Assembly: GCA_033439685.1 (NCBI GenBank)
Contig: JAUEDM010000004.1
Location: 2,666,001 to 2,730,000 of the forward strand
Source: Apodospora peruviana
Lineage: Eukaryota > Ascomycota > Sordariomycetes > Sordariales > Lasiosphaeriaceae
DNA length: 64,000 nucleotides
Direction of reading: 5' to 3'
The translations under genes were made by a program, and so were the position numbers. Under the pieces are notes generated by a model. The model saw only the letters and a program-made list of their open reading frames with translations. It did not search any database and was not told the origin of the DNA. Within the stretch, counting starts at the first letter, position 1; the number at the start of each line of letters is the position of its first letter. Positions 1 to 11,511 of the stretch are shown here, in pieces.

Positions 1-660
1 GACGCTTTCAAGGCCTGCCAAGCATGAATTATGCCTGACTTGCTTCATGTCCGGGATGTCCTCCGGGGCTGATGACCTGGTCTGCTTTATCGGCAACGGG
101 AACGCACCGCCATTATCGGCAAGATCGGTGCCACAGAAGGACCGCCGCGAGGCAGATAGAAGAGAGTAAGACATTATCTTGAGTCTCTAACCATGGTCGA
201 AAATGGAAAGGCATAGAAAGGAGGCTGGTTGCTGCAAGGCCTTTGTGCAAACCGCAGTATCCGGACCAGCCAGCCAGCGACGGAATCTGATGAACACAAG
301 ATCCAGGTAGTAACAAGGTTGAATCACCCGAGCCGTGAACCGATCACAAAATGCATCATCGGCAGCGGAACAAACAATCCACGCCGGTTTGGCACATATA
401 TCATGCGTTGATTAGCATACCTTGAGCTACCTGCAAAGCGCGTATGTACGAAGATCATAGGACGAACACTCCACCGTATGGAAACAACAATACCGAATTG
501 ACGCCCTAAACGGTCGGGTGGATGGCTGCCCAAGGAGGCAGGCGGAAGTGAATACGGCATGAGATGAAATTCACCACCCTCTCAGCTTGAAGGACCGCAC
601 TTCCGTAGGCGGTTTATAGGTTTCCTCAACACTAACCTTTCACACACAAAACACGTCAAA
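1..660. other. Gene-free left end
   Basis: I see no open frame here with protein-like composition, no recognisable RNA gene and no obvious repeat. Base composition is mixed and less GC-rich than the genes further right. It could be UTR or intergenic sequence of a gene outside the window. Confidence 0.4.
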
Positions 661-797
661 GGCAACTTGGCGCAGTGGTTATTTCGTCTCACTTCCCGAG
701 CTTACTAAACCTTCTACCGGATAGGACCCTGCCCCGGTAGACAGCCCAACGGACAGTGTTGTGAGTTCGAATCCACTCTGGTGCACTCCTTTTTTTC
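661..797 (+). ncRNA. tRNA-like Pol III unit, probably degenerate
   Basis: The stretch begins like a tRNA 5' half, with a good A-box (TGGCGCAGTGG at 668-678). About 90 bases later it has a good B-box (GTTCGAATCC at 765-774), followed by a T7 run at 790-796 that would serve as a Pol III terminator. The first seven bases do not pair with the bases after the B-box, and the T-arm does not form a five-pair stem, so I cannot fold a clean cloverleaf. A short inverted repeat (TCTACCGG/CCGGTAGA) lies between the boxes. A tRNA pseudogene or tRNA-derived repeat is more likely than a working tRNA. Confidence 0.3.
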
Positions 798-2057
798 CAT
801 TTCGGTTTTGCTCTTTCTCAAGATTTACAGTGGCTTGGCATATTGTCCCAATATCATCATTTCCCCCCTTTGGCTCCATGGGCTTTCGTTTACAGATAGA
901 TGTCCCCCGAGCTATCAATCAGATTGTGCCGCTGAGCTACCTAGGTCCAGGTAGTACCCGGGTCAACATATCTCTCGCTCATTTGCAGCTGGCTGGCTTC
1001 TCTGGCCAAGTAACTCGGTACGCAGCAGGCACCAAGAATCGACCATTGAACTAATAACCATTCCGAGTGCACATCTCGGCATGCAACCGTCAATTAATAC
1101 AGATCGATAAGAAAAAGATATCAAATCAAGAGGATTATAGACATCCGGGACATCGGTCGACTGGTAAGAATACCGGTAGTAGCCCCAAAACATATGTAGA
1201 CACCTTCAAAAATATGTGACAGGATGTCTGACAGCAGCCTCTTTGATGATTATCGCTCCAATCATGACCTCTTGAGTGCCATAGGTTAATCCCTGAATCC
1301 TCTCCGATAGTACGCCAATAGCATCTCCAACCAAAGACCACAGTACTCGAGGGCCACATCCTCAATCTTGCGTATAATGAGGTTAGTAATCCCACCGGTA
1401 TACTGGTGGTGCAGTGAACTTGATCCGAAGATCCTACGACGACAAGTCCAAAGCAGCCTGCTTATAACTTAAAAGCTGACTGTGTTACGTGAGGTAGGCA
1501 GCAAAGGTAAGCTTAATATAACGGTGCTGTTGACTTCTTACAGCTACATGCAGAAAACTGCACCACCATATTTGTGTGTTTGTCTGAGTGGTTTCTGTAT
1601 GTATAGATGGCATGTTACCCAGCACTCCTCACCTACATGGTACCACGGTGCCGGAAGTCAGTGCCCCACCAAAGGCACCATCCAGTACATAAGTGGAAAA
1701 GCTTCAAGATGTGACACCGCCTAAGGAGAGAAGACGTAAAGGAAACAAATCAATTGTGAGTAACTATGAAAAGACGACCTAAAAGCATGGCTAACTCCGT
1801 CCATCCCAAACCCGCCATGCTGCCTGTTTTCCCAGAGCAGCACAGTAATACCCGTCTGCTCGTCGATGAACACTCCCTGAAGGAAAATTCTCACGTGAAC
1901 TATAATAGCTGTGAATTCCACCTCACCACCAACACCCGTGATCAATAGTACAATGCAACTTTTGCTAGATCTCCGCAGCACACCCCTAGGATGATTGAAC
2001 TACCCATGGATTGATGAGATATGTCAGGGTCGGAAGAAGTTCGAAGAAACCACAGAC
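798..2057. other. Intergenic, no gene seen
   Basis: No supported coding region. A second A-box-like string lies on the minus strand near 935-950 (TAGCTCAGCGG) without a matching B-box or cloverleaf. The last part is probably 3' flank of the Ish1-repeat gene on the minus strand. Confidence 0.35.
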
Positions 2058-4023
2058 TCAGAGCTCCTTATGCACCTTGTCCGAGGCCTCTTGGGCCTTC
2101 TTCTTGGCGGCATTCGCTCCTGCTTGGGCTTGGTTGTTGGCGAGATCAGCTCCGATGTTGAGTTGGGTCTTGACCCAATCCCAACCAGCCTTCACGTTCT
2201 CTCCGACCTTAGCAAGAAGGGTCTCGGATGGCGACGAGGTTCCGTACTTGAAGTATGTGTACTGCTTGCGTGCTTGAGCCCGGAGCTCATTGATCTTGGA
2301 CCCCTGGGGAACAGGAATTCCGTAGCTGTCGAGGTATGACTTGAGCTCGCTCTCGCTCCACGTGTCAAATGTGCTCGCCTTGGCAGCATCAGTGGCACTG
2401 GCCAAGTAGCTTGTTGCTGAGGCATACGAGGAGCCGCCGGCAGATGAAGCCGAGGCAAAGACCGACTGGGCAGCCTTCAACAGGTCGTCGCGAGTAGCGC
2501 CGGCCTGCTCACTGGTCTTCTTTGCGGCCGCGTTACCGCTCGAGGCAAGATAATCCTTCAAGTTGTCGTACGTGTAATCGTCAAAGGTCCAGACGGTCCA
2601 GCCAGAGGCCGCTTTGTGGGCATGCTTGCGCGCCAGGGCTCGAAGCTCATCGACCTTTGAAGCTTGAGGAACGGGCTGCGTCAACGTTAGTCATCATCAA
2701 TCCACAACCATTCTGGAGAGGGAACATACAACTCCACGAGCATCCAAAAAGGCCTTCAATCGGGTCTCGGACCATGTGTCAAGGACCTTGTTGAAGGCAT
2801 CCGTCGCAGCCTGCGAGGCAGAATCGGTAGCCTTTCCTGCGTTCTCGGCAACATTCGACGTCGCAGCACCGTATGCCGAAGCAGCAGAAGCGGTGACAGT
2901 GTCGCCCATGATTTCGGCGCGGTGCTTACGGACAAGAGCGCGGAGCTGATTGGTCTTGGTACCTTGTGGCACTAGTATTGACATCAGCACAACTGATACA
3001 AGGAAAGCTGGGGAATTCCAAGCACCTACCGTTGATGCCATTCTTATCGCAAAACTCCTTGAGCTGAGACTCGCTCCATGCGTCAATGAGCTTGTCAGTC
3101 AAGGAAGCGTAGGCGGCTTGCGCGCTGGATTGGGCCTTGGCAGATTGCTCCTGAGCTCGCAGATAGGCGAGACGAGAGTTGCGGCGGACGGAGGCAATCA
3201 GTTTATCCCTCTGAGAAGTCGTTAGCCAGGATACGGCCGAGAAGCCAAACACAAAGGAAACATACTGTGGTTGGTTGAGGGGCAGGAATGCCGTGGATGT
3301 CGAGCCATTCCTTGAGATCCGACTCGCTCCAAGTCTCGTAGAGCCAATTACCAGGATATGAAACAGTATCACCAGCTTTCTGGGCGGCGGTCTCGTAAGC
3401 GCTCCGTGCCTTCTGGAGAAGGGTGTCGCGCTTGCGTGGTTGAGGGACTGGGATGCCGTGGTAATCACAGAACGACTTGAGCTGGCTATCAGTCCAAGTG
3501 TCGAGTATCCAGTCCTTGACGCTAGTCCAGGCGCTCTGAGCCTTGTCTTCGGACTCGTACCAGGTACCCTGAACCTGGTTGACAAGAGAATCCTTGCTCG
3601 CGCCCGCAGACTGCTTCGTCTCAACACCCTTCTGCTTCAGGTACTCGTTCAACTGAGCCGCATCCCAACCCTTGTAGGGAGAGACAACCCAGGTGTCCCA
3701 GTTCTCTTGAACAAGCTTCTCAAGCTGCTTGCGGTCGGCAGAAGTGGGGTAAGGGACATCGTGGTCAGAGAGCCACCGCTCGAGCTCTGTCTCGTGCCAT
3801 TTGTTGTATGCTGTAATCATGTGGTTAGAACCAGGTTCTCAGACAGCGTTCATTGGGAAGTGCAGTGGAAGGTAGAGCCGCGGACAGAGAGAATGGCGGG
3901 AAGGCGATGATTGCTGTGAGGCGTAGCAGACTGCAAAGACGTACCAGCATTGCTGAACCACGAGCTGCCGAGAGTGACGTCGGCCACAACGGCCAACGAG
4001 AGGAGGGCCGTTGCAATCCTCAT
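2058..4023 (-). CDS. Secreted or ER/nuclear-envelope Ish1/Msc1 repeat protein
   Basis: Five exons (4023-3945, 3810-3266, 3210-3030, 2971-2730, 2675-2058) encode 554 aa. All four introns are GT-AG and keep one frame. The ATG at 4023 gives an N-terminal signal sequence (MRIATALLSLAVVADVTLG). The rest holds eight copies of the Ish1 repeat (DTWSESxLKxxLDxxGIPVPQ type) joined by Ala/Ser-rich spacers, ending in an Ala/Lys-rich tail. Proteins of this family in yeasts (Ish1, Msc1) are stress-responsive and associate with the nuclear envelope or ER; a matching role here is inferred. No enzyme motif is present. Repeat 7 is the most diverged (WTFDDYTYDNLKDYL). The family call is firm, the function is not. 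Confidence 0.9.
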
Positions 4024-4851
4024 TGCGTGGTCGTCGGCGATTTGTAGGATATCTGTGTTGTTATCGTGATGAGGGCAGAAATTGTGTGATCAAATCGCGA
4101 GCAAAGAACTCTTTTGTCGCGAAAGGTATCTGTTGAAGGGTAGAAAGTTTTGTGAAAAGAAGAAGGAAAAATGCAGCCAGAAATTTGGTGAGGCCGGTTT
4201 TGGAGATTGAGGTGCGGGATGGCACGGAGTGATTCGACAAAGGAGCTACTGGCAGCTTTGGAGAATCATGGACGTCATTGCTGCCCTTTTTGGAAAGGAT
4301 GTTTTTGGTGCGTGGAGGACACTTGCAATGGCACCAAATGTGGCTTCGCTCTCCCGCAAACAGCTGGCAGTTTCACCTTGGACCAATGAAGTGAGTTTTG
4401 CAGTATCGATCAGTTGTGGCTTCAACTGGCAGGAGACGCACTGGCAGGTCTGACGGCAGGCACATGTCGGTCAATCGCGATGGAAGCTCACGGTGTGGAG
4501 AGAAGTCTCCGAGGTTAGTGACGTAATTGGCCCCTGTTTTCCATGTGCAACGAAAGCAGCTTCCGAGCTTCTTGCTGGTGAGTGGCTGCCAGCGGTCGCT
4601 GACCAGAGGACCACCCACTCGTAGCCACCTGCAGTTGGCTGTAGGTCTCACAACGGAACACACATACATCATCGTTTGGTAAGTCGTGCTAGGTTTTGTT
4701 TTGGTTTCGCCTCCCGGGGTCCCCAAATGGCCCCGCTGCGATCTGCATGTGACGTCACCGACAAGGGCCACTCTACCCTAACCCAGCTCCTCACCGACGC
4801 GAAACTGCAGGTGAGAGCCAGGTTGAGCATGATTGGCGAACAGTCGTTGTA
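4024..4851. other. Upstream region of the Ish1-repeat gene
   Basis: Presumed promoter and 5' leader of the minus-strand gene, then intergenic sequence. Short open frames here are not protein-like. No convincing TATA box found. Confidence 0.4.
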
Positions 4852-5070
4852 CCACCATTCCACGGTAAATAGTAGCCATCAGGTAGGTACCATAAAAAAC
4901 CCTGTACGATTCCTTGCCTGTAACATCTTCTGCGATCGTCTGCCATGGCCTGAGACGGTATTTACAAGGCATAATTTGCTGCTTATATGAGTGTTTCCAG
5001 GTTGCCCTGAAAAGTCACGAGCTAGGACCCTTGAAAGTATTCGATGGCTATTATTTACCGTGGAATGGTG
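4852..5070. mobile_element. MITE-like element, copy 1
   Basis: A 219-bp non-coding element with terminal inverted repeats of about 25 bp. The left end begins near CCATTCCACGGTAAATAGTA and the right end is its reverse complement with one mismatch. Both sides are flanked by TA (4850-4851 and 5071-5072), as expected for the TA target duplication of Tc1/mariner-type elements. A second copy of similar size lies at 34832-35055. There is no coding capacity, so movement would need a transposase from elsewhere. Confidence 0.8.
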
Positions 5071-5262
5071 TAAATCTAGAACGCGATGGATTTCCAGGAA
5101 ACTGCCTCTTCCAATAATTAAATATGTGGACCATTTTGAGGAAAAACGACCCAGCCGGAACTGTTTGAGTTAAAATGTCATGCGTGTGAAATTGGCCTCG
5201 CCTGCACATTGCTACGTACCATTTGGGGAATCGTGACCAACCCCAGGTCAGGACTACTTACA

Positions 5263-5562
5263 CCTCTGCCAGGATTTAAACCTTAGTGTTGTTACTTGCC
5301 AAGCCATAACATGGATAAGAAAAGCACCTTTGTATCCGTATATGTCACATAACCTTCAAATCATTCCACTGAGACGTAATTATATTTTAATTAAACTAGT
5401 ATTCATTACAAGATTTACCGTGATAGGTTTTAAGTGTTTCGTAGTTATATGGTTAGAAAACTGGAACTTTGGGTACCTATGTGTTAAGATGTAAAAGGTA
5501 TTTTTTTGTCCAGGCTAGGACCTGGCGAAGTCACTCACTAAGATCTTAAATCCTGGCAAAGG
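5263..5562. repeat. AT-rich inverted-repeat element
   Basis: Arms of about 38 bp at 5263-5300 and 5524-5562 are imperfect reverse complements, sharing TGCCAGGATTTAA, then CTTAGTG and a less exact inner part. The 220 bp between them is strikingly A+T-rich and TpA-rich compared with nearby sequence, as expected of a small element decayed by RIP-like C-to-T mutation. No coding capacity and no second copy noticed in this window. Confidence 0.55.
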
Positions 5563-6715
5563 TATACTTCTATTACTCAGCGAGAGAGCATTTAGAGGAA
5601 GTTGAGGAGCCGGGGTGTTGATGCCAGGCACGCCTGGGATACAACGAACGGACGGAGCCGAGTGACGATGGATAAGTGGTACGACTCAAGTGGCCAGTCA
5701 AGTTGAGCATGGGAATGACTCAGGACCGTTGTGCTCCAGAGCTGCTAGGCTGGTTCGTCGTCAGTTGCAAGCGCATTGGGATGCTGAGATGCTTGAGGCA
5801 GATAAGGTTGAGTACCTACGGGAAGAGCAGCCAATGTGGTGACCAATGGAAACCAGCTGCCATTTTACTTGTCGGTACCTTCCATGGCATGTTGAGTCGG
5901 GCAGGTAGTACTTTCCAGTGTTCCCAAGAGAGATCTGTGTAACAAAAGCTCCAGTCCCGTCAAGATCTCCCAGAAAACACTTCTTTGGCTTCAGTTTGCA
6001 ACCGAATCGATTGCTGATCACACTCGTCATAACGCTTCCGCCAACCCATACGGAATATCAAATTCATCGTCTATCTCTGATTTTTTGGTTGCAGATTATC
6101 ACACGTCCTGCTCCTTTACATCTTCCGAAATCTGCCTTTTCAGCCCGCCGCCCAATCGTCAGCCTGCCTCGGGACTGCTCGTGGGCAAGGATCCTGAGAC
6201 GCAATGCAGCTACAGCCTTGATACCTGATTGATGATGGAAGTGTTGCGGGGATAAGCGACAATTGGCCTGGCTGCACAGTCACAGTACTGTTCCGGCTCA
6301 TCAACACACCACTGCTCCGTTCAACCTGCACAGCACTGTCCCCCCTCATCAACACAACACTGTTCCAACTCATTCAAATCTCCCGGCAGCTGGCGGCGCA
6401 GCCGCAGCCGCTATCCGACAGGTCTCCTCTGTCCAGGGCTGCCCTGTCTCTGTGAGGTTCGAATTTCCGACAGCTCACCACGCAGCCGCTGCCCGACAAC
6501 CCCCCTACGTTCCATACCATAACCAGCCTGTACTCCCGACAGCCCGGGGCACAGCCGTCAGCCATGGATCTGGTCGGAGGCAAGGACTCGGAGACGCGAT
6601 ACAGCCACAAGCCACCACTGGTCAACCTAATTCAGATGTTACGTCTACCCTACGAGGCCTCGCCAGCCTACGACTAGACCCAGTGTCTGGCTGTAGGCAA
6701 GGACACGGAGACACG
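5563..6715. other. Intergenic, with an open non-ATG stretch at its right
   Basis: Nothing recognisable up to about 6235. From 6236 the plus-strand frame of the next entry is open but has no ATG until 6716. That stretch encodes His/Thr/Pro-rich imperfect repeats (HSTVPxHQHxT) and could be part of an upstream exon. Confidence 0.35.
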
Positions 6716-7504
6716 ATGGAGCCACAGCCCATCACTGCTCAAAACATTGGAGCCCGATTCACTGCAATACTTAAACAGCCCACCGCTGCTTCATATGATT
6801 TATTCACACGTGTTTTCAAGTCTCCAAAACCAGTACCTTCAACTAACCGACTCGCGGAATTGCGACAGATACTCATCGTGGCGGAAGAAGAGGGAGTGAC
6901 AATGAAATATTTGCGAACCGCGGTGAAACGGGCGCACCTGTGGGCACATATGGACCAGCCTCAGACCACCGAGCTCGTGCGACGAAAGGAATTCATACAA
7001 AAGGCCAGAGAGAAGGCGCAAAAGTTGCGAGAGACGATGTTGCAACCGGGGCAACTTCGATCGGTGAAGGAGGAGATGGAACGGGTGAAATTGCAACTTC
7101 AACTGCCTCGGACTAGCGACTCCTCGCGAGGTGGGGTCTACTTTGGTCAAGTCAATGTTGAGTCTGGACAGTCGTCTACGGCAGGTGATGGAATGCAACC
7201 CCAGAGGCCGTTGGCGCGGCGAGAGATGTCACGGTCATCAGTCACGTCCGGTCCACCGGGCACTTCACAGGGACACGAGGAAATGCGCAAGTTCTGCGAG
7301 CGAGAGTTGAAGATGTTCGAGGAAGAGATGCCACAGTTCGTAAGATCACCCACGTCACAACCATCAGGCATGTCACAGCCACGGCGTGACAATCCAGACG
7401 AGGAGATGCTACAGCCCAAATGTGAAGATTCCGACGAGAAGGCCGGTCTCAGCACGAAAGTGAAACAGGACAGGCCAGCTGGGAGGCACAATGATGGGGC
7501 CTGA
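6716..7504 (+). CDS. Hypothetical Gln/Ser-rich protein
   Basis: Not recognised. The first in-frame ATG gives 262 aa, while the frame is open from 6236, so an upstream exon or earlier start is possible. The N-terminal half contains a charged, helix-prone stretch of about 80 residues (many Lys, Arg, Glu and Leu, with MKYLRTAVKRAHLWAHM at its start). The C-terminal half is low-complexity and repeats short MxQP/MxPQ motifs. No signal peptide or membrane segment. An open frame of more than 1.2 kb argues for real coding, but codon use and low complexity leave doubt. Confidence 0.4.
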   Translation: MEPQPITAQNIGARFTAILKQPTAASYDLFTRVFKSPKPVPSTNRLAELRQILIVAEEEGVTMKYLRTAVKRAHLWAHMDQPQTTELVRRKEFIQKAREKAQKLRETMLQPGQLRSVKEEMERVKLQLQLPRTSDSSRGGVYFGQVNVESGQSSTAGDGMQPQRPLARREMSRSSVTSGPPGTSQGHEEMRKFCERELKMFEEEMPQFVRSPTSQPSGMSQPRRDNPDEEMLQPKCEDSDEKAGLSTKVKQDRPAGRHNDGA

Positions 7505-9426
7505 GAGCTTTGAGATGAGCAAGCATTTAGTTTATCAATACTACAACGGCTCAAGGATGTCATGCCGTTGTGTTTGTTGTTGCTAGAGCGTATGATGTAC
7601 CTGGGCCAAGGCCAACAGGGCGAAGCAATCTCCCTCTGCCCAGTTGTGCAAATGCCATTGCTCTTTCCAGGCATCGAGTCAAGATGTATCATGCTTAGGT
7701 AGGACTGCAAACTCGGCCTTTGATGCCCAATGAGCTGGAACGCCATGCAAATCGGTTGTGTGCAGATACTCAGATGAGCAACCGATTCTGCTTGCTTTCC
7801 GGGCAGGTTGCTCCAGTCATGTGGAGTTAAAAGGAGTGCGCGTATCTAGGTACTGTTTCTCCTTGGAACTTGAAATCAGGTATGAACTGAGCCTTCCAAG
7901 TTACCTCCAAGGAAGGGTAGAGTACCTCTAGTATGTACCTTCCTGCCTAAGATACCTTAGCCAATCTGGAAAGTACCAGGTGAGGTATCAACCGATTCTG
8001 CTCGTTTTGCACTTGCTAGCTGGCAAGTGGGTGTGGAGTTGAAAGGAGTGTACCTGCCATTTTGTATGCCAATTTGAAGGGGGATCCGCGCCTCCCCAGT
8101 AACGTGGAAAGCACTGCCGCCAACCTCGTCCATGCACAACGTGACCCAACGTTTGGAAAGAGGGGGTACGGGTTGCTCGTGCTTCCCGAGGAAGGACAGG
8201 AGGAATGGGTCGGTCCAAAACAAAAGTGTTGCTCCAAATCTTCAATTTCCCCACTTGGAACTTCCAACTTGGTCCGTCTTTCCACTGCTTTCTGGGTCTT
8301 CCCAATTATCAATGGATGTCCCCGACTTTCACGCCCCCGCTCCTCCTGCGTTGTGCCGTCTGTTCGAGCCGCTTCTCGTTCCCAAAGTTCCTACCTGGCA
8401 GGTTGTCAGCCGACATGAACTTCAACGAGTTGGAAGTAACAAGAAGCCGCACGCCGGTCATTTCCATTGGGTTCTAGACTCGTAGCAAGCAGGACGCCTC
8501 CCGTCTCCGGGCCGGTCTCAAATCAGGAGGTCGATTCGACCCTGACATCTCAGCCCTCCGTCTCAGAATCTCTCAGTCAATCCCGTCAGCGACATGAGTG
8601 CCAAGTCGGGCAGAGCCTCAAGTGGGGAAATGGACGGACAACAAGCAGCAACCGGACCAATTCCACGCTCCGATTCGACCTCCTTGCAAGGATGTCCTGC
8701 GGCATTTCGGGCTGAAGAGGTCGTGATGCATGCAACCACTGGAACCAGCAGCTGGCGATGTTTCCCATCAGACCACAACTTAAAATTGACCAATCGACCG
8801 CCGCCACAGAGTGTTGTAGATGCATCGGACCTCGCCCATTCTACCCCATCATTGGCTCTCCCACGGCCTTACCCGTCCCCCATATTCCATTTTGTTACGC
8901 AATCGCAGCAACCAGTCTCAGCTTTCCACACAGCCAGCCACACGTCTGGCACACGGCATTCGCACGTGTTGGGTCGACCATGAGAAATCGTATTAGCGGC
9001 TCCGTCCCCTGGGTTGAGGTGATTGGTCCGTCTTGACATGCGAGGAAGCGCAGATGACCTCGTTGCATCTTCGTGCCGTGCTCTCCAATCAAGTCGGCCA
9101 TTCTTATCGGTGCGGCTCAACCTAGCGTACATCCGGAGCTGGGTAGACACCCCGTCTTGGCATCATAGTCAGGATGAGGCTCTGCGGCAATTCGCGGCGC
9201 CGCTACGGATGCCATTGCCGGCTTGGTGATCGGATCTAGCTATTAAAGATGGCAAAGGAAAGGGATTCTGGGACCCCGCATCATGCCAGAACCAGTCCTG
9301 GGTTGTTCTGCTCTGTCAATCTCTCCACAACTTGCTTTGGTGCTGCCCAATCTTCAATACCTCCTTTCCCCGCTTCGATTTCAACCCATACGTGTTGACT
9401 TACACGGGTCTTGGCACTCTATCAGC
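7505..9426. other. Long intergenic region with a direct repeat
   Basis: No supported gene. It contains the imperfect direct repeat described at 7779-8050. The last few hundred bases before 9427 are the presumed promoter of the dioxygenase gene, with an A/T-rich TATTAAAGA at about 9240. Confidence 0.4.
7779..8050. repeat. Imperfect direct repeat pair, units of about 60 bp
   Basis: Units at 7779-7838 and 7989-8050 share CAACCGATTCTGCT at their start and GTGGAGTT(A/G)AAAGGAGTG at their end, with a diverged centre. They lie 210 bp apart in the same orientation. This looks like an old segmental duplication or a decayed element end; no coding content. Confidence 0.5.
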
Positions 9427-10975
9427 ATGGCTTCCTGTCAACTCCGACCCAGTCCTATCAGCACCCTGCCCGAGATCCCGGAAGCAACTGATCAAGTTGT
9501 CCGTCCTGAGATCGGATGGTTTCCCTCTTTCAAAGTCCACAGGGACCGGGTTGAGAGGCTGAAGGTTCTTGAGCCTAACCGTCCCACGACCCTTCCTGCC
9601 GGCTGGCCATCCCAGATTAACGCAGAGCGTGCTTGGTCCGGATCAGACTTTAAATCTGAGAACGACTACATCTTTCAGTTCAGTTCCGAAGATATTACCG
9701 AGATCGAAGCCGCTCTGCAGTTTTTCAAAGGTACTTACCTATGCTGCCATTACCTCCATTTCGCCGGACAACTAACTTACCATGGACTTGTAGGTCTACA
9801 TGGTAACCTTGGCCCAGACGACGTCAGCCAAACCACATTTCCTCTTCCTTGCTTGGGAAGTCGGCTTGTAGAGGTCTCCAAGACCATTCATGACGGCAGA
9901 GGCTTCGTCGTCTTACGTGGCCTCCAACCAGACAAGTATTCCAACTTCGACAATGTTCTCCTATACCTCGGCGTCACCAGCTATATTGCCGAGACGCGGG
10001 GCCTCCAAGATTTTGACGGTCGGATGCTACGTTAGTTTTCCTTGTTGATTCTTGTTACGATTGACGACTAAGCGCTGACTCTCATGTCTTGCCAGTGCAT
10101 ATCCAAGCCGTGGTTGAAGATGTGAAAAAACACGGCAGCATGCCGAATTCGCCGTATGTCGCTCGTGCTCAGGTCAGTTGTCGTTCTTCCTACCCCAGCA
10201 CTCACATTCTTTGCTAACTACATGACAGCCTTTCCACACTGACCTCTGCGATGTCTTGTCTCTGTACGCCTTGAACGTGGCCGCTTATGGTGGCGAGTGT
10301 TTCCTGGCTTCATCTGCCAAGATCTACAATGAGATCGCCAGGACAAGGCCTGATATTATCCACGTCCTCGCCAGCGATGATTGGATATTTGACGAGTAAG
10401 TTTTAGTTTTGCCAGCTATCATGGTCTTACTCCTTATGTGTCTCCTCCTCTTTCATCGTGTTACCTTCCTGGGCCTGCGCTCCCACTGACCGACCATTCT
10501 CTGAGCAAGATTTTGGCACGGGCAATATCATTCCCGACCCTTGCTCTACAACTTCGAAGGTCACGGACCTGGCTTCCAGTTCTCTCGTCGCCCACTCACA
10601 GGCTCTCACTTCTCCCCCCACCATCCGGATGTTCCTGCAATGACCGAGATCCAGGCCGAAGCCCTTGACACGGTATACTTCCTGGCCAAGGAACACGCCG
10701 TGGAGATCACGCTCAAAAAGGGAGACATCGAGATCTTCAACAACTTTTCCATGCTGCATGCCCGCAGCGGGTTCTCGGACGACGGGAATGCACGCCGTCA
10801 TATGTTGCGCCTCTGGCTGAGGAACCAGGAGCGCATGTGGAAGGTGCCGCCTGCTTTGGAGAAGGTGAGTTGGGAGTGCTACGGGGATAACGAGTACCGC
10901 AAGAACGCCATCTGGGACATTGAGAAGTCGCCTCCTGAGCTGAGGATCAAACATCGCCGGGCCAGTTGTGCTTAG
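9427..10975 (+). CDS. TauD/TfdA-family Fe(II)/2-oxoglutarate dioxygenase
   Basis: Five exons (9427-9730, 9794-10030, 10096-10172, 10229-10395, 10510-10975) encode 416 aa; every junction is GT-AG and preserves frame. Family members use Fe(II) and 2-oxoglutarate to hydroxylate small organic substrates. The metal-binding HxD is at H209/D211 (PFHTDLCD) just after intron 3, and the distal His is at about H345 (MLHARSGF), followed by an Arg-rich RRHMLRLWLR likely to hold the 2-oxoglutarate-binding Arg. Start: ATG at 9427 (MASCQLRPSP); an in-frame ATG at 9283 would add 48 residues of poor quality. No signal peptide, so probably cytosolic. Substrate unknown; many fungal homologues are annotated only as TauD-like. 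Confidence 0.88.
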
Positions 10976-11511
10976 ACACAGTTTGTTTTGTGAGGTGATT
11001 TGTGTGTTCATGAACGTTGATCGCTACAGCTGGGAGGTTTCTTTTTTTCTCTTTCCCTATTTGACTGTCTTGTACCTGACGCAGGCGCTCGTTGTCACTT
11101 TTATGGTCTTATGGCCCCGAGAATGAGGAAATAGCGGCGTGCCGATTGTCTGGGATAATGTCTGATGAACTACCTTAAGTGTTGTTTCTTTTGGGGGAAG
11201 AGGACGACTGTGACTGTCCTTCGAATAATACTGCTCCTTCTTGTTTAAAATGTTCGAGTGAGAGTGATCTCCTTCCCGTTTGGATGAGTGACCCCCCAAG
11301 ACCGACTTCCCCTTTCCCTTTCAAATGCCCGTGCTGGCCCTCTGGTACATTCTGTCTTCAGAAAACATGGACCCCAGCTCCAAAAGACCTTCCACAAGCA
11401 ATATTTGCAGATGGTATCCTTTTTTGATCGGTTCCAGCCAACACGCTCGGCGCTCGAGACTCGGTATCCGTTTAAGAATTATCCCCCTCATTCATAACCT
11501 ATCGATCCCGA
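10976..11511. other. Intergenic, 3' flank of dioxygenase gene
   Basis: No gene seen. Presumed 3' UTR of the dioxygenase and 5' flank of the broken zinc-cluster gene. Confidence 0.35.

Noticed and set aside
1766..1981. Short overlapping frames on both strands near 1.8 kb
   Set aside because: Under 90 residues, no motif, no consistent splice signals; not distinguishable from chance.
9283..9426. Upstream in-frame ATG of the dioxygenase
   Set aside because: The added 48 residues are Leu/Pro-rich without conserved features; the ATG at 9427 gives a normal fungal TauD-like start.
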